A stretch of 35,402 nucleotides of DNA from Ruminococcus sp. (GCA_017543595.1 JAFYFU010000101.1:1-35402), one strand, 5' to 3'; positions 1-9,679 are shown, numbered from the stretch's first letter. Translations and numbers: made by a program. The notes: generated by a model not told the origin, from the sequence alone.

Positions 1-87
1 CATATAATCATCATAAAAAGACGCATTATAGATATTTACCAATAGTTCTGCGTCTTCTAAAACAGCCTGCCTGTATTCTATCGTCAT
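1..87 (-). CDS. GNAT-family N-acetyltransferase, N-terminal 29 residues (cut by window edge)
   Basis: The minus-strand reading frame opens with ATG at 87-85 and stays open for 29 codons to the window edge. The peptide starts MTIEYRQAVLEDAELLVNIY, which has the beta1-alpha1 pattern of GCN5-related acetyltransferases (an 'R.A...D...L..I' start). An AGAGGTAA ribosome binding site lies just upstream. A near-consensus promoter sits 60 bases further up, so the gene is transcribed separately from the surface operon to its right. Only the first strand and helix are visible, so the substrate cannot be inferred. Confidence 0.6.
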   Translation of the reverse strand, partial: MTIEYRQAVLEDAELLVNIYNASFYDDYM

Positions 88-118
88 AATATGTTACCTC
101 TGCAAATTCCGATTTGTC

Positions 119-175
119 GGACAGATAAACTGTCCTTACTTACATTATTATAACAAATCAACGCCGAAAAGTCAA
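119..175 (-). promoter_or_regulatory. Sigma-A promoter with overlapping inverted repeats, for the GNAT gene
   Basis: On the minus strand, TTGACT (175-170) and TATAAT (152-147) are separated by exactly 17 bases. Just downstream, across the expected start of transcription, is GGACAG-5-CTGTCC (119-135). An overlapping smaller repeat, CCGA-4-TCGG, lies at 109-120. The repeats could be an operator or a leader hairpin; this is inference from position. Confidence 0.6.
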
Positions 176-301
176 TAATTTTGACTTGTGGCAAAAGGGG
201 AAATCATGACCAATGTTGCCCTGCACAGCCTTTCCCTGACAAACATAGTATAATAAAATTATGAAGAATCACAGAATATTTTGAAGATATAGAATTGGCA
301 G

Positions 302-340
302 AAAAAATCGGCATATCGTAAATTAATACAATGTGCCGAC
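302..340 (-). terminator. Rho-independent terminator of the surface-protein operon
   Basis: Reading the minus strand, GTCGGCACAT and ATATGCCGAT form a roughly 10-bp stem with one mismatch and one wobble pair. It is followed immediately by six T residues. It lies about 25 bases past the stop codon of the LPQTG protein gene, the last gene of the operon. Confidence 0.65.
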
Positions 341-363
341 TCATATATTATTTGCAAAAATAT

Positions 364-1914
364 TTATGTATCAATATTCTTTGCTAAATTATTTATATTC
401 TTTTTTCTTTTAACAGTTGATATCTTTATTGCATATGCTCCGAAAGCTGTCATAATCAGCGAACTTACCAAAACAATCATATCTGACAGAGAATTATTGC
501 CTGTCTGGGGGAGATTTACTTCTTCTCCGCTGCTGTCAAATCCTATTCCTGTTTTGGAATGAACAACATATGTATCGAGTATATTTCCATTTTCATCAAG
601 CAGATTAATTTTCAGTGTGCCGTCAGCATTTTCCGTATATTCAGACCTGTAAGGAGCAATACCTGTTTTCTGATAGTAGTCATTCTCTGCCCAGTTTGAA
701 AGTTCATACGGTGTAATTTCTATAATTTGAACAGTAGTTTCAGTGGTTATTTCAGTTGTAGTTTCGGTGGTTGTTTCAGTAGTGATTTTTGAAGTCGTTT
801 CTGTTTCAGTAGTGGTTTCAGTTGTAGTTTCAGTAGTTAATTCGGTGGTGGTTTCGGTAGTTGTTTCTGTTGATGTGGTTGTGGTAATTGCTATTGGTGA
901 AGAATTTGCATTATTTTCCTCTTTGATTGTATAACCGACATCATTATAATTCCGGTCGCTGATATCATCTATTTTTCCGTTGCAGGAAATGCTGTATTCG
1001 GAATTTTCAATAGGAAAAGCATAGGTGAAAATCGTCTGTTCCTCTGTAATGTTTTCTCCCGTTGTACTGATTACTGTGAAATAAATTTTGTCTGTCTGAT
1101 AAGATGCCATTGAATCGGGAATTGAATTTAAAAGTACAGGTTCTCCCAGACCAACTGCATTAATATTTATACTTCCCTCTGTTGTCAGGAATTTTACATC
1201 TCCGCTCACAATAAGAGAAACTTCAACATTATTTGTCTCTTTATTTTCGCTTACCGAAATTATAAAATTATTTTCGGATTTGTCGGGTGTCTGTATTTCG
1301 GTCACGGTTGTTTCTGATGATGTTTTAATTTCGGTTGTGGTTATTTCTGTGGCAGTTGTAGTTTCTGTTTTTGTCTGTGTTGTAGTTTCCGTTGTCGTGA
1401 CAGTTGTAGTTTCCGTTGTTGTTGTAGTTTCGGATTCACTATCAGGGCTATTCCAGTTTTTATTTATGGAATATGCAACAGTCTGCGAATCGTCATTTTC
1501 GTCTATCATGTAAGCATCGGATATTTCAAAATCAAAATCGGAAGAATCGGGATTTTCCGTGCAGACAAATTCAACTTTTACCAAATCCGAAACATTTGTA
1601 AGGTTTTCCCTCGCAGCCATTGATATTACTATCTCGCCTTTTGAAGGAATCACATTGAGCAGAATATCAGGATTTTTCTTTTCAGATGACTGAACCGTGT
1701 ATTTTGTTGAATCATATTTTATCTCCGCATCAAGTCCGCCTATGCAGACATTTCCGTCAACAGAAAGTACAGAAGTTATAATATTATCCTCAATGTTGAA
1801 ATCAAGAACAAAAGAATTATCAATTTCCTCATCAATGGCAAAGGCTGACGAAACTCCCAATGGTGCTGCTGCGACAAAAACAGAAGTCAGTACAGAAAGT
1901 ATTTTTTTATACAT
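364..1914 (-). CDS. Sortase-anchored surface protein with two cohesin-like modules
   Basis: This 516-residue protein has a signal peptide (1-26, ending SSAFA). Two beta-rich modules (about 30-150 and 214-335) carry the cohesin-like pattern of a hydrophobic strand followed by 'AEIKYDSTKYTV'. They are separated and followed by Thr/Glu linkers of repeated TTTE units (162-208 and 344-395). A short conserved-looking segment (about 398-465) precedes the LPQTG sorting signal (468-472), a hydrophobic stretch and a basic tail. It is therefore expected to be covalently fixed to peptidoglycan by sortase, like cell-wall anchoring scaffoldins of Ruminococcus. A GAAAGGA ribosome site precedes the ATG at 1914. 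It is last in the operon. The second module lacks a clear YD signature and may be a divergent cohesin or another carbohydrate-associated fold. The binding partner is unknown. Confidence 0.75.
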   Translation of the reverse strand: MYKKILSVLTSVFVAAAPLGVSSAFAIDEEIDNSFVLDFNIEDNIITSVLSVDGNVCIGGLDAEIKYDSTKYTVQSSEKKNPDILLNVIPSKGEIVISMAARENLTNVSDLVKVEFVCTENPDSSDFDFEISDAYMIDENDDSQTVAYSINKNWNSPDSESETTTTTETTTVTTTETTTQTKTETTTATEITTTEIKTSSETTVTEIQTPDKSENNFIISVSENKETNNVEVSLIVSGDVKFLTTEGSININAVGLGEPVLLNSIPDSMASYQTDKIYFTVISTTGENITEEQTIFTYAFPIENSEYSISCNGKIDDISDRNYNDVGYTIKEENNANSSPIAITTTTSTETTTETTTELTTETTTETTTETETTSKITTETTTETTTEITTETTVQIIEITPYELSNWAENDYYQKTGIAPYRSEYTENADGTLKINLLDENGNILDTYVVHSKTGIGFDSSGEEVNLPQTGNNSLSDMIVLVSSLIMTAFGAYAIKISTVKRKKNINNLAKNIDT

Positions 1915-1929
1915 ATGTTTTTCCTTTCT

Positions 1930-1965
1930 AATTATCCCTGTGCCGAAACACAGGGATAATTTTTT
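1930..1965. terminator. Strong hairpin between the LRR gene and the LPQTG gene
   Basis: A perfect 13-bp stem (1930-1942 with 1949-1961) has a 6-base loop. The T-run follows on the plus strand (to 1965), where there is no gene to terminate. On the minus strand, where both flanking genes lie, the stem is not followed by a T-run. It may instead be a processing or mRNA-stabilising hairpin, or a partial terminator that sets different levels of the two proteins. Confidence 0.5.
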
Positions 1966-1973
1966 AAGTATAA

Positions 1974-4900
1974 TTATTTTGCACGGTATTTTACATACTC
2001 ACGGATATCAGAAACAGTTTCCGATTCTTCGGGAATTGTTGAGGATTCAAGTGTTTCAGTTTTCTGATAGGTGTATATGGTGTATGCGTCTTTGTATCGG
2101 TATTCATCATGGGTTACGTGTTCGCCTTTGAACTGAATTACACCGCCTCCGTCATTGTAACCTGTGGTATTGCCTGCATTGTATCCTGCATAAGTTCCTG
2201 ATGAATTTGTTCCCGCAGGTATGGGTGTATATGAGTTCCATTCATCATCGGAATGAAGTCCCCATTCCTGACAGGTTACAGTAGAACCATAATAGTCTGT
2301 GCCTACATTGTAGTTGTAGTAATATCTGTGTCCTATACGGTACCATGTATATCCGTAATATCCGTCAGAAACATTTCTTGACTCAACTTTTCTTGTGTCA
2401 GAACCGCTTACTGCATCTCTTGACCAGCCTGACCAGTCAGTCCAGTTTGTAACGGAATCTATAAGTTCCCAGCCGTCCATTGAACTTTCCTCAGATGTTG
2501 TAACAGATGTATTTGTATAAGTATATTTCGTATCAACTATCTGTGCATCTTTGGGAACTTCACTTTTGAGAACCCAGTCGGAAACTTTATTCTGTGTCCA
2601 GTGTGCATAAAGCGTAATATTTTCTATTGTTGTACACTCTGTTGAAGATGTAATTTTATCTCCTCCTGTCGGCTTAGTAAACCAGCCGTCAAAGGTAAAG
2701 TAATCTCTTGAAGGCACGGGGAGATTTCCGTATGTTCCGCCCACTGTAACCGTTGTTGATTTTGTATCGCAAGTTCCGCCGTTTGCATCAAAAGAAACGT
2801 TCTTTGTTGATATTTTCCAAGGTATCTTAACATCGGTGCTTGTTTCATCAAAGCCGTAAAGTCCGTTTAATGTCAGTTTTACGGGCAGAACATCGGTAAG
2901 CAAATGAATATCGTCAAAGAAAAGAGTGTTGTCTTTTATTGAGTATCCCGTATTTGAGGCAGAGTACCACAGGGAATCATATCCGTTAAGCACATTCTGC
3001 ATTTTGAATCCTGCGTTGAGTGCTTCGGTCACATCTACCGATGATTTGAAGAAATCCGAATCCATTGCAATTCGTTTTATTTCAACGTCAGGATTCATTA
3101 ATCCGAGGACATAGCCTTCGGGGGCATCGCCGTTGTAAAGGAGAACGGAAACTTTCTGTTCGGGTTTTCCTGCGAAATTATAGAGCATTTCGAGATTTTT
3201 CCTTGTGAAAAGTTCAGGGTTGTCGGCTACATCAAGATATTTAAGTGTGCTGAATCTTGTAATAGGATAAATATAGCCGTCAGTTTCGCTGTACGAGCCG
3301 TTGAAATCGCTGATATCGGTATTTCTGAGGCTGAGATATGTAATATTGTCCATGTCGGGCAGTTTGTCAACAGAACCTATTTTCATGTTGGAAAGCGCAA
3401 AATAACGGAGATTCTGCTTGTTTGTAAAGGTATCTATATTGACGGTTTCCGTATTTGCTGCGGAATCAAGGAAAAGTCCTTCAATGTTTTCGCAGCTTCT
3501 TATATTTCTGAAATCAAAGGAATCAAATTTATGTCCCGCAAGATTGAGGTATTTAAGCTGGCTGAGAGTATTAAGGAATGTAAAGTCTGTAAGACCTGAA
3601 TTTTGCATTGACAAATAATTAAGCTTTGTCATTGAGCGGACAGCCGATGCCGATTCAAGTTCAACATTGTTTATATAGAACACTTCAAGAGCCGTAAGGG
3701 GCGAAAGTGCCGAAATATCTTTAATTTCGGGGTTATCGCTCAAATCCAGAATTACAAGGTCTTTCATTCCGCCGAGATAACTCAGATTGTCAACAGATTC
3801 AGAAATTTTTTCACCTGTGTTTTCGTCTTTGCCGTCTGTTTCCTGCGACTGTGCTATGTTGCAGTTTGCAAGTTCAAGGTGTTTCAGACCGTCAAGATTT
3901 TGTAAAAATCCAAGGTTGGAAACATTGTTTCCCGAAAGTGAGAGATATTCAAGTTTTTCAAGATTTTCAATACTCTGTACCGAATCGCCGTCAATAATAT
4001 TATTATTTAAACGAAGTTCGGTTATGTTCGGGCATCTGTCAAGGTTGAGAATTTGTTCAAATGTCTTGACAAATTCGCCGTCATTAGTGTAATAGCCCTG
4101 ATTTTCAAGGAAAAGATTTTCAAGGCGTGGGAAAGAACCTGCATCAAATGTTGAAAGTTCATTTTTGTCAAGGTCAAGATATGTGAGAAGTGAAAGGTTG
4201 TCAAGAGTTCCTGCCACACTGCCCACATGGTTGTTGCTTAACGAAAGAATTTCAAGATAAATCAGTCTCCTGAGAGATTTTACGGTGTGAATGTCATTAT
4301 TGTCAAGTTTAAGGCAGACAAGCGACTGTAATTTTGAAAGGGGTTCAAGCCCGTCAGATGAAACAGTTGCAGATATGTTATTTCCTGACAAGTCAAGAGT
4401 TGCAAGAAGTTTACAGTTTTCAAGGGGTGAAATATCAGAAATATTATTATCGGCAAGCCAGAGAGTTGTAAGATTTTTCATCAAACCTATCGGTTCAATA
4501 TTCATGGGAGTATTTATATCATACTCATAATCTTCCAAATCTTTCAGAATTTTCTTTCCTGTATTCTCGCCTGTTGTGTATTCGTAGTAATTCAAATCCC
4601 TTGAAAGCGTAAGAACCGTTATATTCGGTATGCGTGAAACGGTTTCTCCGCTGTCATTTACAAACGAGAGATTGCTTATGTCTGTTATATAGTTGCCCTG
4701 CAAGAAAAGTTCTTTCAGTTCTGTGAACGGCTGTTCAGCCTGTGTTCTGCTGTCGGTAAGAGTGAGAAAATCAACATTTTTCAGTTTGTTGTAAGAAAGG
4801 TCGATTCCTTCAATCAAAAATTTGGACGAGAATACAGAAGGCGGTATATCGGAAATTCCGCAGTTTGAGAGTGAAAGCTGTTCAAGATAATTAAGGCTTG

Positions 4901-7076
4901 CAAGTTCGCCGAGACTTGCATTTTCTCCTGAAAGGTCATTGCCTGACAAGTCAATTTTCTTGTAATATTTGAGATATTTAAGACCGCTGAGACAGGTAAT
5001 TCCCTTATTTGAGAGGTCAAGCTCATAGCCGAGTTTTTCCATTACGTCTGTGTCATAGATTTCTTCTTCCGTGAGAATACCGTTGTCATCGCCGTATTTT
5101 TTATCAAAAATATTAAGCAGTGCATTGTAAAGATTTACATCGGGAATCTTGTCGGTTGAGATTTCAGTGCTGTTGCCTGCAAGCTGTACATCAAATTCAA
5201 GACCTGTGCGTTTAAATCTGTCGTCACCGTTTCTTTCGATGTTCGCATAGACCTTAGCCCATTCCATATAGCCTGCCTTTTCGCCTACATTTATGACTTT
5301 GTATGTTGTGCCGTTTACTGTTTCATTCGCACCGATATCAACCTTGCCTGATTCTATATCGGGAATCCATGAAACAGTTAAATCATAAAGCGGAACGGTT
5401 GTCGGGAAGTATGTTTCGCCTGAAATTACGGACGGGACAAAACTCTTTATGTACTGTTCTGCATATTCAACCTGTTCTTCAATGGGCTTTTCGGGAACGG
5501 TTCTTGTTATGCGTCCCGTATGAATAACATTTCCGTCAAAAATAAAATCATACTGCAATGTTACATTTGTTTCATCTTTGAGATAAATTATTTCGTTGTT
5601 TGTTTCATCGAGGACACGCTTGTCAGCGGTTGAACCGTCAGAATTTTTGACAACAGACCACTGAATGTCAACGTTCTGCACAGTATTTACACCGTAGTTA
5701 AGTCTTTCGGATTCAAGCGAAACATAGCCCGGAAGCCTGTAATGTTCGGGCAGTTCTTTCGGAATTTTATTTATTGTTTCCATGAACTGTTCGGGGCTTG
5801 GCATATCAATAATGCCCTTGATTTCCCTCTTGAAAGTGTGTGTGCCGTATTTTACACCATTGAAATAAATATTTGCGGTAAAATCAACCCATGTGGTATA
5901 GGGAAGCTGTTCGGGTATGTCAACGACATAATCCTTGCTTATATTAACGCTCTGTGCAAGCACACCGCTTTTTATAGACCAGATAATATCAAGTCCCTCG
6001 TATTCTTTTGAAGAAAGCATATTGAACGAGCCGAAATTGCTCTTGTACGGGAGCTGGAAATCATCTGTTATATATTTTCCTTCTTCTGCAAAACCTGTTT
6101 CAAGGACGTTTATAACTTCCTTTGCTTTGAGCGCATAGGGGTCAGGGCTTCCGTACCATGCATAAATTTCCGTATCGGAGCTGATTTTTGAAAAATCAAC
6201 CTCAACATATTTATCGGGGGACAAAGACCAGTTATATTCTTCAAAGCCTGTCTGCACGGGAAAATCAGGGACATTATTCAGGGCAGAATCTTTTTTTACA
6301 GATTTCTGTGCGTAAACTTCTCCGTCAGCATCATAGAAAGTAACGTTTACTCTGTCGCCGAGAGTAACGTCCATTTTTACGACTTTCTGCTGAATGATAC
6401 CCGCATCTCTTGAATTTACTTTCGGGGTAACACCGTCCTCCTCAAAATCCATATATGCATTGGAATATTTTTTCGAGAGGTCAGGAAGTTCACGGATTTT
6501 TACTATATACTGCTTTAAATATGTAACATCTTTTGACTGGATTTTTCCGTTCAAATCCGCATCACCGTACTGATATATTGTCATATCGGTAAAGCCCGAT
6601 TTGATTTTGTAATCGGTTGAACTGCCGCTGTCGGTTTCGCTTGATGCATTGTTGGTTTCTTTGCTGTCAAGGGAAATAAAGCTGTAATTTCCTGCGGAAA
6701 GGTCATCATTCACGTGGAAAGTCAAATCCACAACATTTATTTTGTCAGTCTGATTATTTTCGGAACTGTAAGAGATGTAGATTTTTCCGTCTTTTTTGTT
6801 TACTTCAACAGTGCCATTACTATCTTTGCAGGCTTTTGCATCAACAAGCGAAACAGCTGAGGAATCATAATTGAGTACAGCCTCAAAAGACGCTATATTT
6901 GAATTTTCGGGGACAAATACGGTTGTGGTGAAATTCTTGTCCTGCTCCGCCTGAAAATCAGTATTTGAAAGCGTTGCGTTTACAGTAACGTCCGCCGCAG
7001 ATGTGCTTAATGCTGTAAGGGGAAGAACAGCCGTAAAAGCACTCACCAGAGCAATTGTATAAATATTTTTTTTCAC
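1974..7076 (-). CDS. Giant cohesin-like/dockerin/leucine-rich-repeat surface protein
   Basis: This 1700-residue exported protein has a signal peptide (1-27). Domains in order are: a cohesin-like module (about 28-165, with 'EAVLNYDSSAVSLV'); a dockerin-like pair of Ca-binding repeats (170-240, first loop GDADLNGKIQSKD, second degenerate); three repeats resembling atrophied bacterial Ig domains (about 310-640); internalin-style leucine-rich repeats (about 690-1300, consensus L..L..LDLS.N.I.D...L); an InlB/Listeria-Bacteroides B repeat (about 1425-1495, 'VSFDANGGTC...YAHW'); and a Trp/Tyr-rich C-terminal domain (1496-1700). There is no sorting signal, so attachment would be through the dockerin or the tail. 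It starts at GTG (7076); its AAGGAGG site (7088-7094) lies inside the last codons of the upstream gene, only 3 bases before, which points to translational coupling. A role in adhesion or complex assembly is inference. Confidence 0.75.
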   Translation of the reverse strand: MKKNIYTIALVSAFTAVLPLTALSTSAADVTVNATLSNTDFQAEQDKNFTTTVFVPENSNIASFEAVLNYDSSAVSLVDAKACKDSNGTVEVNKKDGKIYISYSSENNQTDKINVVDLTFHVNDDLSAGNYSFISLDSKETNNASSETDSGSSTDYKIKSGFTDMTIYQYGDADLNGKIQSKDVTYLKQYIVKIRELPDLSKKYSNAYMDFEEDGVTPKVNSRDAGIIQQKVVKMDVTLGDRVNVTFYDADGEVYAQKSVKKDSALNNVPDFPVQTGFEEYNWSLSPDKYVEVDFSKISSDTEIYAWYGSPDPYALKAKEVINVLETGFAEEGKYITDDFQLPYKSNFGSFNMLSSKEYEGLDIIWSIKSGVLAQSVNISKDYVVDIPEQLPYTTWVDFTANIYFNGVKYGTHTFKREIKGIIDMPSPEQFMETINKIPKELPEHYRLPGYVSLESERLNYGVNTVQNVDIQWSVVKNSDGSTADKRVLDETNNEIIYLKDETNVTLQYDFIFDGNVIHTGRITRTVPEKPIEEQVEYAEQYIKSFVPSVISGETYFPTTVPLYDLTVSWIPDIESGKVDIGANETVNGTTYKVINVGEKAGYMEWAKVYANIERNGDDRFKRTGLEFDVQLAGNSTEISTDKIPDVNLYNALLNIFDKKYGDDNGILTEEEIYDTDVMEKLGYELDLSNKGITCLSGLKYLKYYKKIDLSGNDLSGENASLGELASLNYLEQLSLSNCGISDIPPSVFSSKFLIEGIDLSYNKLKNVDFLTLTDSRTQAEQPFTELKELFLQGNYITDISNLSFVNDSGETVSRIPNITVLTLSRDLNYYEYTTGENTGKKILKDLEDYEYDINTPMNIEPIGLMKNLTTLWLADNNISDISPLENCKLLATLDLSGNNISATVSSDGLEPLSKLQSLVCLKLDNNDIHTVKSLRRLIYLEILSLSNNHVGSVAGTLDNLSLLTYLDLDKNELSTFDAGSFPRLENLFLENQGYYTNDGEFVKTFEQILNLDRCPNITELRLNNNIIDGDSVQSIENLEKLEYLSLSGNNVSNLGFLQNLDGLKHLELANCNIAQSQETDGKDENTGEKISESVDNLSYLGGMKDLVILDLSDNPEIKDISALSPLTALEVFYINNVELESASAVRSMTKLNYLSMQNSGLTDFTFLNTLSQLKYLNLAGHKFDSFDFRNIRSCENIEGLFLDSAANTETVNIDTFTNKQNLRYFALSNMKIGSVDKLPDMDNITYLSLRNTDISDFNGSYSETDGYIYPITRFSTLKYLDVADNPELFTRKNLEMLYNFAGKPEQKVSVLLYNGDAPEGYVLGLMNPDVEIKRIAMDSDFFKSSVDVTEALNAGFKMQNVLNGYDSLWYSASNTGYSIKDNTLFFDDIHLLTDVLPVKLTLNGLYGFDETSTDVKIPWKISTKNVSFDANGGTCDTKSTTVTVGGTYGNLPVPSRDYFTFDGWFTKPTGGDKITSSTECTTIENITLYAHWTQNKVSDWVLKSEVPKDAQIVDTKYTYTNTSVTTSEESSMDGWELIDSVTNWTDWSGWSRDAVSGSDTRKVESRNVSDGYYGYTWYRIGHRYYYNYNVGTDYYGSTVTCQEWGLHSDDEWNSYTPIPAGTNSSGTYAGYNAGNTTGYNDGGGVIQFKGEHVTHDEYRYKDAYTIYTYQKTETLESSTIPEESETVSDIREYVKYRAK

Positions 7077-7079
7077 AGC

Positions 7080-8753
7080 TTATCTCGCCTCCTTGGGAAG
7101 TTTTGCTTTTTGCTGTTCCTGTGCCATATCAATAAGTTCTGTTGCCGTTATAAAGCCTTCAAAGAAATCGGCATAAGTTACAAGTTCGCCTGTGTACCAG
7201 TGTTCTATATAGCCGTTTGCGAATACTCTGCTTACACCGTTGAGAAGATTATAATTCACATACTGACCGTAGAGGACTTTTTCTTCTCCTGTGGAATCTG
7301 TTTTTACAGCCTCAACATAATAGGGAACTTTAACCACATATTCGCAGAGTTTCCAGCCGACATTTTTTACTTCCTTGTCATCTCTTGCATTGAAAGTTCT
7401 TGAAACGCCTACCGAAAGGGAGTGGTCGTTTCCGTACTGATAGTCAACGCCGTATCCTATGCCGACAGCCATATCTTTTGCGTGCTGCTGACCCGATGAA
7501 GAATTTGAGCCGTTTGTAACTGTATTTTCAAAAGTTTCGGAATCGGAAATTGCATTTCCCTCCGTATCTGACATTTCCTCGGAAGTTGTGTCTGATTTTT
7601 CATTTGTGGAGGCATGGGTGTGACCTGTTTCTTTTGACTGTGATGTAGTGTGTCCGGTAACACGCCCTGTTTCAACTCCTGCCTCTACTCCGAATGTTCT
7701 ACTTCCTACAATTTTAACATCACCAAGTGCCTCAACACCTGCTTCCATTCCTAATGAACTGGAAAAAGACGCACTGGCTTTTCCGATTATGGAATCCGTA
7801 ATTTCATCTGAAACGGAATTTACAGTGGATTCGGAATCTTCTTCTGTTTCTGATTTTGATTTTGTAATTGATTTTCCTGCGGACTTTGTATGCTCACGGG
7901 ATTCATTTTCCTCATGGGTATTTGACTTAGCCTCGCTTGCCTCGCTGAAAGTAGTGAAATCCTTTGAAGAAACGTTGCTTTCAGATGTTGAATAATCCGA
8001 ACTTACGGCAACTGTTTTTCCTGCGGAAACTGTTTCGGATTCGCTTATTTCAATTTCAAGGGAATCAGCGTTGAAGAATCCGTCATTGCTTACGCCTTTA
8101 TACTTTTTATCTCCCGGAATACCGAGAAAACTTGATTTTGAATAGTATTTGCTGTTGTCCATGACATCGTTTATACTGTTCATCTGCGAAGCAATACCTG
8201 TTGCAAGGTTAAGCCCTGCATATTGTTTTGAGATATTTCCGCCCTGAGCGGCAATATCAAGAATACCCTGCAATTCGCCCAGATTCATCATAAGCTTTGA
8301 AGTACCGCCGAGAACTTCTTTCGGGTTGTAGTCGGTTATTGCCATAATTGAAGCATCTTTGTAATCTGTGGGCTGATATATGCGGTAAGTTATATCGCCG
8401 TCCTTTACTTCGGTATAAAACTCGTACTCAACATATTCATACCAGTCTTTTTCCGTGAATTTCGGGTCTGAAAGTTTGAGTTTGGGCGATGTCAGTCCGG
8501 GAAAAAGCTTGGTGTAGTCATAAATTTTCCCTTTTGCTTTCCCGTCCGAAGAATCCGATGTATCCGTTTTTGTGACGGTTGATGTTGTAGTTTCCTGAAT
8601 TTCGCTCAGCGTTGTCACAGCGGATTCCGAAACGGGTTCAGACGCTTTTTCTTCCTCTGCAAAACTTGTTACAAGAACAGCAGATGTCATAACAGTAATT
8701 GCAGAAACGAAAGCGACAGTATGCCTGATACTGTTTCTGAATTTTTCTTTCAT
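7080..8753 (-). CDS. Exported Ser/Thr-rich protein of unknown family
   Basis: This 557-residue protein has a signal peptide (about 1-32, ending TSFAEE) and a Ser/Thr-rich linker (35-70). A folded N-terminal part (75-230) is rich in Tyr. A long central stretch (about 235-440) is very rich in Ser, Glu, Thr and Gly with alternating polar and small or hydrophobic residues; it includes a Gly-rich patch near 325-365. The last 110 residues are aromatic and well structured. I do not recognise the family. The alternating Ser/Thr-rich centre flanked by folded ends recalls amphipathic beta-hairpin regions of aerolysin/ETX-type pore formers, but no diagnostic motif was seen. A GGGAGG site precedes the ATG. 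It is second in the surface operon and coupled to the LRR gene, so the two products probably work together outside the cell. Confidence 0.6.
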   Translation of the reverse strand: MKEKFRNSIRHTVAFVSAITVMTSAVLVTSFAEEEKASEPVSESAVTTLSEIQETTTSTVTKTDTSDSSDGKAKGKIYDYTKLFPGLTSPKLKLSDPKFTEKDWYEYVEYEFYTEVKDGDITYRIYQPTDYKDASIMAITDYNPKEVLGGTSKLMMNLGELQGILDIAAQGGNISKQYAGLNLATGIASQMNSINDVMDNSKYYSKSSFLGIPGDKKYKGVSNDGFFNADSLEIEISESETVSAGKTVAVSSDYSTSESNVSSKDFTTFSEASEAKSNTHEENESREHTKSAGKSITKSKSETEEDSESTVNSVSDEITDSIIGKASASFSSSLGMEAGVEALGDVKIVGSRTFGVEAGVETGRVTGHTTSQSKETGHTHASTNEKSDTTSEEMSDTEGNAISDSETFENTVTNGSNSSSGQQHAKDMAVGIGYGVDYQYGNDHSLSVGVSRTFNARDDKEVKNVGWKLCEYVVKVPYYVEAVKTDSTGEEKVLYGQYVNYNLLNGVSRVFANGYIEHWYTGELVTYADFFEGFITATELIDMAQEQQKAKLPKEAR

Positions 8754-8802
8754 TCAATAAACCTCCCTGTTTTTAATTTATTTTACGACTGATTTTTTAC
8801 AG

Positions 8803-9618
8803 TCAGTAAATAACGATTTTGTCATTTACAATTTTGTATGTCACATTTACATAATCGGTAAAATCCTGATTCCATGCGGCTATATCTTTAATATTGTAAT
8901 TCAAATTTGTTTCGGCGGGCTGAGAACTTAATTTTTTCAGCCTTATACTGCATAAATTCACATCTGCCGTAATATTTTCGGTGCTTACAAAGCTGATTAA
9001 AATTTTTCCGTCATCGGTGCAGTTACATTCTGAATCGGAATCCGTAAAGCCGAACGAATCGAAAGCGAAAATATTTTTATCAAAAGTTATTTCGAGGTCA
9101 AGAACGGAAAAATAAGCATTTCCGCCTATTGTTACGGGAATATCTGCATATTCGGCATTGTCCCCTACATATACGGTATCATTGAATATTGCGTTTTCGG
9201 TTTCGCTTATGTTTTCTGTTTCAGCCGTAAGCGAATTATCCTGAGTATCGGAATCCGTGTCATTTTCCTCCCAGCCGATAAATACTTCCGTTCCTTTGAG
9301 ATATGCGGGACGGTTTAAATTGTCGGCTTTGACCTGTACAGTCTCGGAAGTTTTTTCTGTTTCGGCGGAATTTTCGGAATCTGCCGCAGTTGTTTCCGAT
9401 GAAAATACATTATCTGTAACGGAACTTGTATTTTCGGTTGTACTTGTACCTGAATCGGGTTCTGTACTTGCAGACAATGATTCAGCGGGAATTTCGCTGT
9501 TTTCCGCAGGGGTGTCCGCTGTTTCTTCTTTGTTTGTATTTTTTTTGTCACCGCAGCCGCAAAGCATTATTGCAGAAACAATAAGAATTACAGGTAAAAT
9601 TTTAATTTTTGTTTGCAT
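8803..9618 (-). CDS. Lipoprotein with C-terminal cohesin-like domain
   Basis: This 271-residue protein has a lipoprotein signal peptide with lipobox LCGC (lipidated Cys 22). A low-complexity Ser/Thr/Glu spacer (25-95) follows, then a short segment (about 96-115, 'RPAYLKGTEVFIGWEE') and a beta-rich domain (about 140-271). The last carries a cohesin-type core ('SVLDLEITFDKNIFAFDSF' and 'GKILISFVS'). It would sit on the outer face of the membrane and could hold a dockerin-bearing partner there, perhaps the LRR protein two genes downstream. That partner is inference. It is first in the operon, with promoter at 9680-9708, a GAAAGG ribosome site and 49 bases to the next gene. Cohesin identity rests on pattern only. 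Confidence 0.65.
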   Translation of the reverse strand: MQTKIKILPVILIVSAIMLCGCGDKKNTNKEETADTPAENSEIPAESLSASTEPDSGTSTTENTSSVTDNVFSSETTAADSENSAETEKTSETVQVKADNLNRPAYLKGTEVFIGWEENDTDSDTQDNSLTAETENISETENAIFNDTVYVGDNAEYADIPVTIGGNAYFSVLDLEITFDKNIFAFDSFGFTDSDSECNCTDDGKILISFVSTENITADVNLCSIRLKKLSSQPAETNLNYNIKDIAAWNQDFTDYVNVTYKIVNDKIVIY

Positions 9619-9679
9619 TTTGCAACCTTTCCCAACAGCATAAGCGTTATATAAAAATTATAAAAGGTATATCAGTTTT

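Noticed and set aside
249..254. Plus-strand TATAAT as a promoter
   Set aside because: No -35 box at a suitable distance and no plus-strand gene downstream.
743..1513. Open plus-strand frames rich in Val and Ser opposite the Thr-rich linkers
   Set aside because: They are antisense reflections of the TTTE repeats, without ribosome sites.
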